From an uncultured bacterium (lineage in GTDB: Bacteria; Patescibacteriota; Minisyncoccia; Phycocordibacterales; DATDWN01), in contig CAIOTC010000020.1 of assembly GCA_903861205.1 (NCBI GenBank), forward strand, positions 197,273 through 231,850: a stretch of 34,578 bases of DNA, in the 5' to 3' direction. Made by a program: the position numbers and the translations under genes. Below, in pieces: positions 27,830 to 34,578 of this stretch. The notes beneath the pieces are model-generated. The model made no database searches. It worked only from the letters and a program-made list of their open reading frames with translations, and was not told where the DNA came from. The number at the start of each line of letters is the position of its first letter. The first letter of the stretch is position 1.

Positions 27830-27952
27830 GGCAAAAAAAAGACCGGGCGCAATGCCGGTCTGGGACTTTTGGCTCACACGGTTTCGGTCAGCTGTCTCTG
27901 GAGGGGGTTTCTCCAAGCTATACGGAAACCGTGTGAGCACAAACACTTGTCT
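27830..27952 (-). ncRNA. Small RNA candidate 2 (~120 nt)
   Basis: TTGACT-17-TATTAT promoter (27959-27987), perfect 14-bp stem GCTCACACGGTTTC/GAAACCGTGTGAGC, terminator GACCGG...CCGGTC plus 8 T. Confidence 0.75.
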
Positions 27953-28014
27953 GTACATATAATATACCCACTGGTTTGTGAAGTCAAGCGGAAGTATCCA
28001 CAATTAATTGCATA

Positions 28015-28308
28015 TCACCAAACGCGATAAATTTCTCGCGAGCCGGTCAAATACATGTCTCTCATGCCAGCCATTTGCTCGTTCATTTTTTTGTTTTCTT
28101 CGCTGTCTTTCATCATCATTTCCATCCCCTTTTCGAATGCCGCTAAACTTTCATATTGGCTAACCATGACAACTCTATGATATTGCCCAGTCATGTCGGT
28201 TAAAATATTAAGCACGTTCTCGTGATTCCCCATTGTTTCTTTGAACATTTTGGCAACCTTCGAAGCGTTGCCCGGTTTGCACATAAATGTGTCGTGAATG
28301 ATTATCAT
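28015..28308 (-). CDS. Dimeric alpha-beta-barrel-like protein
   Basis: MIIIHDTFMCKPGNASKVAKMFKE...VVMVSQYESLAAFEKGMEM pattern. Confidence 0.55.
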   Translation of the reverse strand: MIIIHDTFMCKPGNASKVAKMFKETMGNHENVLNILTDMTGQYHRVVMVSQYESLAAFEKGMEMMMKDSEENKKMNEQMAGMRDMYLTGSREIYRVW

Positions 28309-28398
28309 AGAATTTAAAATTTAATAATAAAGAAAAATTGTAACGGAAAGTAATGAAGTCGTAATGATTTTTGCAAAAGAAAATCCGCAGAGCTTGCG

Positions 28399-28869
28399 CT
28401 ATGCGGAAATGTATTCGTAAACGGACTGAATGGTCACTCCGCTTTCCTTTAGAATGCGGGCGGCGAATAAATTGCGATGTACCAAAATTCCAAAAATCAG
28501 ATACTCGGGGCCGATGTGATTTACTTCCGGGCCGACTGCACGTTCAAGTACAGATTTAAAAACCAATTTGGTTTTTTTCGACATAAGCAATTCGTTCGGC
28601 ACTATAACGGATCCGTGTTGATGACTGACGCGAGAAACTATTTGACAATTGCTGCGAAAAATATGACTAAAAATCTTTCTTTCAAGAATTTCCGGCGTTT
28701 GCCCGGCCGGAAGAAATCGTCCGATCGGCACGTAATTTTCTCTCCATTGTTTCGCCAAGAGTCCCAACAAGAGATGTTCCGGTTCTACAGAACGACTATT
28801 TGTTTTATCAGCCATATACATGGCATAGGAAATGCAATACCTCGACGTATGCGTAAGCCGATTAAACAT
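28399..28869 (-). CDS. Solitary Clp N-domain protein
   Basis: VEPEHLLLGLLA and IGPEYLIFGILVHRNLFAARILKESGV Clp-N repeats without an AAA domain; GGAAGGAGAGCAAG SD. Confidence 0.8.
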   Translation of the reverse strand: MFNRLTHTSRYCISYAMYMADKTNSRSVEPEHLLLGLLAKQWRENYVPIGRFLPAGQTPEILERKIFSHIFRSNCQIVSRVSHQHGSVIVPNELLMSKKTKLVFKSVLERAVGPEVNHIGPEYLIFGILVHRNLFAARILKESGVTIQSVYEYISA

Positions 28870-28946
28870 CTTGCTCTCCTTCCAATTAGAATATTATATG
28901 TATTGCAAAAAATTGCAAGCGCGGACTAATCTGCTATCATGTAGAC

Positions 28947-30419
28947 ATGAAATACTCGCGTCTGATTTTTTTGATAATATTTTTCATGATTATTTTGCCT
29001 GTCTGCGCTTTTGCGGCAGTGCGATCGCTTTCGCTTGGAATGACTGGAAGCGATGTGACAGATTTACAAAATAAATTGATTGCTCAAGGATATCTTGCCG
29101 CCGGCAACAACACCGGTCGCTTTGGTCCGCTGACCGAAACTGCCGTCAAAAAATTCCAGTGCGCAAAAAATATCGTCTGCTCAAGCTCAACCATTTCCGG
29201 TTACGGCGTCGTCGGACCAAAAACTCAAGCGGCACTCGCCGGCACACCGACCAGCCCGTCAACTGGCGGAACTCTGACGGGAAAATCTCTGACCGGACCG
29301 GCCACCGGTTCGTTTGAAATTTCCGGCTGGGTACCGGACTGGCGCGCCGCTTCCGGCACAGCCGATGTCCTTCCACACTTGAGTCAGCTCAAATCGGTCA
29401 TGCCGTTTGGATATTCAGTTTCAAGCACAGGACATTTGATTGACCATGCCAAAATTTCACAAGAACCATGGTCAAGCTTCATCGCCGAAGCTAAAAGACA
29501 AAAAGTCAGAGTTGTTCCGACAGTGATGTGGGGCGACGGATCGGCTACGCAAAAAATATTGAGCAACTCCACCACGCGCATCGCCCTCGAAGACGAAATT
29601 GCAAACATGGTCAAACAAAACGGCTTCGACGGCGTCGATATCGATTTCGAAGCCAAACAATCACAGACCAGAGATTATTTTTCAACATTTCTCAAGGGTC
29701 TATACCAGCGACTCTCCGGCAAATGGGTTTATTGCACGGTTGAAGCCCGACAGCCGCTCGTCGACCGCTTCAGTCCGGGCGCCGTGATCCCCGCCGACGC
29801 CGAGGACTTTGCCAATGACTACGTAGCGATGAACAAATATTGCGACCGCGTGGAAATAATGGCCTACGATCAAGGCACGATCGATCTGCGCCTCAACCTC
29901 GCCCGCTCCGCTCCATACGCGCCGGTGGCAGACCCTGGTTGGGTTGAGGATTTGGTCACTTTAGCCGCGCAAAATATTTCAAAAAATAAATTAATCATCG
30001 GCATTCCGAATTACGGCTACGAATACGAGGTGACAAAAGTTGATGGCTCTTTCCGATACGACAGGCAGTGGGCTTTCAATCCGCCGTACGCCATGCAAAT
30101 CGCGCAACAACTCGGCATCACACCTCACCGCACCAGCGCCAACGAAATCGGTTTTATTTATGATCCAAAAGTTTTGAAAGCGATGGCTCCGGCAGGCGGA
30201 AACGCGACAGTAATCCAGCAAAATACCCCGGCGTCCACCGTCGTTCAAAATCTCGGCTCGCAAGTCAACACGAATCAGCCTTTCAACTACATCACCTGGA
30301 GCGACCCCACCGCCATCGCCGATAAAGTGGCGCTGGCGCACCAACTCGGTGTCCGCGGTGTAGCCATCTTCAGCCTCGGCGGCGCCGAGGACCAAGCAAT
30401 GTGGAATATTTTAAAATAA
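28947..30419 (+). CDS. Secreted peptidoglycan-binding + GH18 hydrolase
   Basis: LSLGMTGSDVTDLQNKLIAQGYL...GVVGPKTQAAL; GFDGVDIDFEAKQSQTRDYFSTFLKGL, VEIMAYDQGTIDLRLN, IIGIPNYGYEYEV. Confidence 0.93.
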   Translation: MKYSRLIFLIIFFMIILPVCAFAAVRSLSLGMTGSDVTDLQNKLIAQGYLAAGNNTGRFGPLTETAVKKFQCAKNIVCSSSTISGYGVVGPKTQAALAGTPTSPSTGGTLTGKSLTGPATGSFEISGWVPDWRAASGTADVLPHLSQLKSVMPFGYSVSSTGHLIDHAKISQEPWSSFIAEAKRQKVRVVPTVMWGDGSATQKILSNSTTRIALEDEIANMVKQNGFDGVDIDFEAKQSQTRDYFSTFLKGLYQRLSGKWVYCTVEARQPLVDRFSPGAVIPADAEDFANDYVAMNKYCDRVEIMAYDQGTIDLRLNLARSAPYAPVADPGWVEDLVTLAAQNISKNKLIIGIPNYGYEYEVTKVDGSFRYDRQWAFNPPYAMQIAQQLGITPHRTSANEIGFIYDPKVLKAMAPAGGNATVIQQNTPASTVVQNLGSQVNTNQPFNYITWSDPTAIADKVALAHQLGVRGVAIFSLGGAEDQAMWNILK

Positions 30420-30483
30420 GTTGAAACTTTATTCGAAAAATACCTCGCCTGCTTTACAGCGAGGATGGACGGAGCGACTGCTT

Positions 30484-30747
30484 TTATTTTAAGCAAAAAT
30501 AGAAACTGGTGACTATTATTATCTGAATTGAAATCGCCAACAAAATCTTCTTGAGATCATCTTTTTTTGTTGAAGGAAAATATAGATATACCGCCAAAGA
30601 TAGGACATATACTATTACTGCCATGACCATGACTATGAGTAAATTTGGACCTTCAGGATCGTTGAAAAACGAGAACATCGCCCTAGAACATGCAATAGAT
30701 GTTATGCCTAATATTATCAATGAAATCTTTTTTGATTTGAAATGCAT
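30484..30747 (-). CDS. Small membrane protein, 87 aa
   Basis: Three hydrophobic segments. Confidence 0.5.
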   Translation of the reverse strand: MHFKSKKISLIILGITSIACSRAMFSFFNDPEGPNLLIVMVMAVIVYVLSLAVYLYFPSTKKDDLKKILLAISIQIIIVTSFYFCLK

Positions 30748-30821
30748 ATTTGTGATTATTTAGAAAATATACGGGCTGACTGTCTGGGGGAGTATCTAAA
30801 CAAAACTTACCATATTATAAC

Positions 30822-30870
30822 AGAAAACCCGCTCGTGAGAGTAGGTTTCTGCTACTTCAACACGGCGGGT
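30822..30870 (-). terminator. Rho-independent terminator of the lipoprotein gene
   Basis: Minus strand ACCCGC...GCGGGTTTTCT with an inner GTAGC/GCTAC-like stem. Confidence 0.7.
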
Positions 30871-30873
30871 GTA

Positions 30874-31404
30874 TTACTTGGTCTGTTTGAGCAGCTCGAT
30901 CAGCTCCTTGTTTTGGCGCAAGACCTCACTGTTCTGCTTCATGATGGATTCGGCGATTTGTTGCCGATTAAGGTTTCCAACCGGCTTCCCGGGTAGCGTG
31001 GGCGAGGTTTGATCCGAGATTAATGTTGTGGCTGTCGTCGGGACAACTGGATTGCTATCCATGACTTCCATTTTCGTGAGGAAGTGATCTTGGCTTTCCG
31101 AACGACAGAAAGTCACGCCTTCTGTTTTGTAGAAGATCTTGACCTCCTGCTGCTTATTCATGGCGTCCTGAACTTTGCTGGCGAGTTCATCGCTTTCGAT
31201 TGTGAAGTCGAAGGCGGCTCCGAACGCTCCGTTGCCACCACTCAGACCGCCACGAACAATCTGGCCCTCCCACGTCTGGCAAAGAACGCCCTTCTTTGCG
31301 ACCTTGGTGATAACGCCGATTTTCTCGCCTTGACCCGTGTCCCAACATCCCGTCGCAGCGAGCGAAAAGAGAACCGAACTTAATGCCGAAAGTAACCGTT
31401 TCAT
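30874..31404 (-). CDS. Predicted lipoprotein
   Basis: GAGGAGG SD, signal peptide with lipobox-like SLAATGC; TTGACA promoter upstream; hypothetical. Confidence 0.75.
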   Translation of the reverse strand: MKRLLSALSSVLFSLAATGCWDTGQGEKIGVITKVAKKGVLCQTWEGQIVRGGLSGGNGAFGAAFDFTIESDELASKVQDAMNKQQEVKIFYKTEGVTFCRSESQDHFLTKMEVMDSNPVVPTTATTLISDQTSPTLPGKPVGNLNRQQIAESIMKQNSEVLRQNKELIELLKQTK

Positions 31405-31550
31405 TTCCGAACCTCCTCATAAATACTATCACATGAGATATGTGTATGTCAAGTACTTCCCTGCTCGAGCTAGAACCGTGGTCGGCATTGCCCTGTAATG
31501 CTATTCTAACACTTTTTGGAAAGTCTGTCCGACGTCACTCGAGCACCCGG

Positions 31551-32111
31551 CTAATTCATTATTTTCATCAACGAATCAAGACATTGTGGAAGAGTATTCC
31601 ACCCGCTTGAACCATTCAGGTGTCCGCCGTTTTTAATTAAAATAAGCTCGCCTCTTAATTTTTTGGCTGTTATTTCAGCATTAATAACTGGTACCCATTT
31701 ATCATTGTCTCCATGAATTATTATCGTTTTTTTTATATTAGATTTAATCTTTTTAAAATCAAAGTCTTTTTTTAGAAATCCTTCTATTTTTTTATTTTTA
31801 GTTTTTTGAATTGGGCCAGAAACTAAAACAATACCTTTAACTTTAAATGCTAGTTTACTTTCTAGATACCGAAGAATGGCGGTAGACCCCAAACTGTGTC
31901 CGACAAGATAGATATCATCATCCATATTTGATTTAACATATCTTGCAATTTCCTTTATCCATTCACTACAAATAGGAGCTTCGGGTTTTGGCATGGCAAG
32001 CGAAAAAGCATAAATATCCTTCTTATCTAATTCTGTCATCAACCACCCACGCCATGCTCCATTTGGCATACCTTCAAACCCGTGTATAAGAAAAACTTTT
32101 TTATTTTTCAT
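31551..32111 (-). CDS. RBBP9/YdeN-like alpha/beta serine hydrolase
   Basis: VFLIHGFEGMPNGAWRGWL, YLVGHSLGSTAILRYLE, IIHGDNDKWVP, KNGGHLNGSSGW. Confidence 0.9.
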   Translation of the reverse strand: MKNKKVFLIHGFEGMPNGAWRGWLMTELDKKDIYAFSLAMPKPEAPICSEWIKEIARYVKSNMDDDIYLVGHSLGSTAILRYLESKLAFKVKGIVLVSGPIQKTKNKKIEGFLKKDFDFKKIKSNIKKTIIIHGDNDKWVPVINAEITAKKLRGELILIKNGGHLNGSSGWNTLPQCLDSLMKIMN

Positions 32112-32183
32112 AAAATTTATTTTGACGCTACTTGAGCGCACAAGTACCATTGACAAACAACGCAACTCGTGCCGTGCTCGACT

Positions 32184-32257
32184 TGGCTGGGAGACTAGGG
32201 ATCGAACCTAGATAAACAGATCCAAAATCTGTTGTCCTACCATTAGACGATCTCCCA
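32184..32257 (-). tRNA. tRNA-Gln (anticodon TTG), CCA encoded
   Basis: Cloverleaf TGGGAGA...ACAGA-TTTTGGA-TCTGT...GGTTCGATCC...TCTCCCAGCCA. Confidence 0.95.
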
Positions 32258-32320
32258 ATATTTTATATTTATATCATTTTCTCATCCAATTTACCATTTA
32301 TTTAAAATATAATACAAAAT

Positions 32321-32350
32321 CATTCTGATATTCTTAAGAATATCAGAATG
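32321..32350. repeat. 30-bp perfect palindrome overlapping the 3' end of the ArsR-like gene
   Basis: CATTCTGATATTCTTAAGAATATCAGAATG. Confidence 0.9.
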
Positions 32351-32612
32351 TCTGTATAAATTTTAAAAATTTTTTTCCATATGGAGAAAGAGAATGGACC
32401 ACGTGTTGAGCTTGATACTTTTTATTAAGCAAACCCGCTTGAACCAATCTGTGAGTATGACTGGAAATAGTTTTTACATTTCCATTGAGACCTTCTACAA
32501 TTCCATCCAGAGTAATTCCATCCTCTTTAGAAACCAATAGCAAAATGCTTATCCTGTGGTGATTTGCCACACCTTTACAATATCTTTCAAGTTGCTTTGA
32601 TGTTTTCATCAC
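32343..32612 (-). CDS. ArsR-like winged-helix regulator
   Basis: ANHHRISILLLVSKEDGITLDGIVEGLNGNVKTISSHTHRLVQAGLLNKKYQ...HSLSPYGKKFLKFI. Confidence 0.8.
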   Translation of the reverse strand: MMKTSKQLERYCKGVANHHRISILLLVSKEDGITLDGIVEGLNGNVKTISSHTHRLVQAGLLNKKYQAQHVVHSLSPYGKKFLKFIQTF

Positions 32613-32641
32613 TTTAACTGTTATCTAACCAAAATAAGTTG

Positions 32642-32685
32642 AAAATTGTATTCTCATATTCTTAAGAATATGAGAATACAATTTT
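32642..32685. repeat. 44-bp perfect palindrome between dnaX and the ArsR-like gene
   Basis: AAAATTGTATTCTCATATTCTTAAGAATATGAGAATACAATTTT. Confidence 0.92.
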
Positions 32686-32686
32686 T

Positions 32687-33775
32687 TTAATTTTTTAGTT
32701 TTTTGTCAATTTTTTCTAAATTGTTTCCTATTATATTCACTAGGGCAAGTTCTAGGGGTAGTGATGGGATGTAGGCGCCAGAGGTTTGTTCCAGGGCAGT
32801 CAATAGCTCGACGAGGACTTGGGAGGAAAAAGTTGGAGCCTGCCCCGTAGCGTGCTCTGCTCTACTACTGGGGTCGGACTTGGCAAGTTTGGTGACAAAA
32901 TCAAATTCTGATTCGGATAGGCTGTCTTTTATCACGCTCTCAGCACCAAAACGAACAAGCAAAACAGCCCGAGCGCTGTGCAAAATCAATTTCAAAAAAA
33001 CGGACATATCGATGTTTTCTTTTGCAGCTGTATGAACAGCCGACAAACCTTTTGGCAAATCCCCTGCAGAAATTGCCGAGAGTATGTCGTGGATCAATTC
33101 CATTTTCGGCGCACCGGTGACCAAGCGAACTTCTTCTTCGCTTATTTTGGAATCCTTTGACCACGAAATTATTTTCTGCAAAATCCCCTGTGTATCGCGG
33201 AAAGATCCATCGCCGAGGAGTGCAATCAAATCAGCCGAGGATGAATCGATGGTAAAGCCTTCTTTCTTGGCAATATTCTGAGCAACTTTTTTGAGTGTCT
33301 CCTCACTCGGTTTTTTGAAAGTAAAAACTTGGCAACGTGACAAAACGGTTTCGGGAATTTTGTGCGTTTCGGTCGTGGCCAAAATAAAAACAACGTGAGA
33401 GGGCGGTTCCTCCAAAGTTTTGAGGAGTGCATTGGCGGCGGATTTGGAAAGCATGTGCACTTCGTCGAGAATATAAACTTTATATTTTGATTCGAAGGGC
33501 AGTGTGTTGACGGACTCGTTGAGCGACCTGATGTCATCAACACCAGTGTTCGAAGCAGCATCGATTTCGTAGATGTCGTTTTTGCTCGTACCGATAGCCG
33601 AGGCAAAAATACGCGCCACTGAGGTCTTGCCTGTACCGCGCGTGCCGGCAAAAAGGTAGGCGTGAGAAATGTCGCCAGATTCAACCTGCGCTTCCAAAAC
33701 TTTGACCACGTGCTCCTGACCGAGCACATCACCAAACTTTTGCGGACGATATTTTCTGTACAAAACTTCTGACAT
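32687..33775 (-). CDS. dnaX: DNA polymerase III subunit gamma/tau (short form)
   Basis: YRKYRPQKFGDVLGQEHVVKVL, GTRGTGKTSVARIFA, YILDEVHMLSKSAANALLKTLEEPP. Confidence 0.96.
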   Translation of the reverse strand: MSEVLYRKYRPQKFGDVLGQEHVVKVLEAQVESGDISHAYLFAGTRGTGKTSVARIFASAIGTSKNDIYEIDAASNTGVDDIRSLNESVNTLPFESKYKVYILDEVHMLSKSAANALLKTLEEPPSHVVFILATTETHKIPETVLSRCQVFTFKKPSEETLKKVAQNIAKKEGFTIDSSSADLIALLGDGSFRDTQGILQKIISWSKDSKISEEEVRLVTGAPKMELIHDILSAISAGDLPKGLSAVHTAAKENIDMSVFLKLILHSARAVLLVRFGAESVIKDSLSESEFDFVTKLAKSDPSSRAEHATGQAPTFSSQVLVELLTALEQTSGAYIPSLPLELALVNIIGNNLEKIDKKLKN

Positions 33776-33804
33776 ATGTAACAGAATAACATTTTTTTAT
33801 AACA

Positions 33805-33835
33805 AAAACACTCACCTCTTGCGAGAGTGAGCGGT
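33805..33835 (-). terminator. Rho-independent terminator upstream of dnaX
   Basis: Minus strand CTCACTCTCGCAAGAGGTGAG followed by TGTTTTTG. Confidence 0.7.
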
Positions 33836-34045
33836 GGGGCTCGGCAGCGACTATGGCCGAGAATGGCGCTTCTGCGCGCCGAGCCCCGTTTATATTTAAA
33901 GAACCGATGTGTGTGTTTTTTTCGCCCGCGACTTTGGTACCGGGCTTAATCTAACCCCAACGGATTTTCAGGCCGTTGGACCTGTCAGGATTAATCCTGA
34001 AAAGGCTGATATTTGGTCATATGCTCATAACGGCCATCGCCACTA

Positions 34046-34387
34046 TTATGAGGAGAACCACACTCCTTTCTGATCCGTAAGTGGATCAAACTGTCGCGCC
34101 GGTAAGTTTGTTTGATGACCAGGCGCGACTTTTTTGTATAACTTCCCTTTTGCCATCGCCAATGGCATGTAGAGTCGGCAATCCTGCAAGCGGATTTTTT
34201 GTCCCGCACCTTGCAGACTTGACCCAAAAGGGACTCCAATTTTCGTAACTGGGACCGTCAGAGATTTCTCCTCTCTCTGCGAAGGTTTGGGGAGTCGCCA
34301 TATGGACTTTTTATCGAGTTTCCTCGCCCCGGCCTGTAGGCACAGGCGTCCGCGGCGCGCCCATCTGGAAGCGCCACGTAAAATCAT
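34046..34387 (-). CDS. Possible small ORFan protein (uncertain)
   Basis: Longest frame downstream of a TTGACA-17-TAAGCT promoter (34417-34445); the ORF-track start at 34435 lies inside the promoter, so a downstream Met is used; competing frames exist. Confidence 0.3.
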   Translation of the reverse strand: MILRGASRWARRGRLCLQAGARKLDKKSIWRLPKPSQREEKSLTVPVTKIGVPFGSSLQGAGQKIRLQDCRLYMPLAMAKGKLYKKVAPGHQTNLPARQFDPLTDQKGVWFSS

Positions 34388-34578
34388 AACACGTGGCAAA
34401 GAGCATTTCGTTATTAAGCTTAGCATAGTGTACAAACTTTGTCAAGCACTTTCGGTAATGTGTACACACATATGGCGGGTTTTGGCCTAGAATGGCCTAA
34501 TGACAACACATATGGCGAAGACAATAGGAGAAGAGAGGTTGAGGTGGGTTCTGCCCATCGCACACAGACAAGTGAAGC

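Noticed and set aside
33836-33887. SRP RNA next to dnaX
   Set aside because: SRP RNA is next to dnaX in some bacteria, and this stem has GGGGCTCGGC/GCCGAGCCCC ends, but it is only ~52 nt and lacks the GGAAG...AGCA SRP core.

Overview
The window is a mostly minus-strand, gene-dense bacterial chromosome segment. Overall style (compact genes, LexA, SWIB, many small anchored surface proteins, reduced upstream regions) suggests a Patescibacteria/Parcubacteria-like genome; that is inference, not shown. Recognisable genes: tgt, FKBP PPIase, LOG protein, xseB/xseA, msrB, msrA, DedA, three TIM-barrel/GH18-like surface hydrolases, a ParB-like operon, ppdK, a PAS histidine kinase plus response regulator, SWIB, cupredoxin, lexA, a DEAD-box helicase, mpg, Gmad2, a solitary Clp-N protein, tRNA-Gln(TTG), an ArsR-like regulator and dnaX. 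The most interesting signals are non-coding: (i) a ~134-nt element in two copies, each in the 5' leader of a minus-strand operon (PAS kinase; 71-aa protein + lexA), with compensatory changes in a 13-bp closing stem and in an internal hairpin; (ii) two tandem small RNAs with their own promoters and complementary 5' ends; (iii) a ~215-nt structured RNA candidate with a possible kissing loop; (iv) two 30-bp palindromes with symmetric compensatory substitutions flanking an ArsR-like gene; (v) a GAAC-N4-GTTC box filling the spacer of the lexA-operon promoter; (vi) nine genes whose -10-like hexamer lies exactly 6 nt before the start codon, suggesting leaderless mRNAs, in contrast to a Shine-Dalgarno-led set that is mostly GC-rich and ORFan-like. 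No rRNA, CRISPR array or transposase gene was seen.
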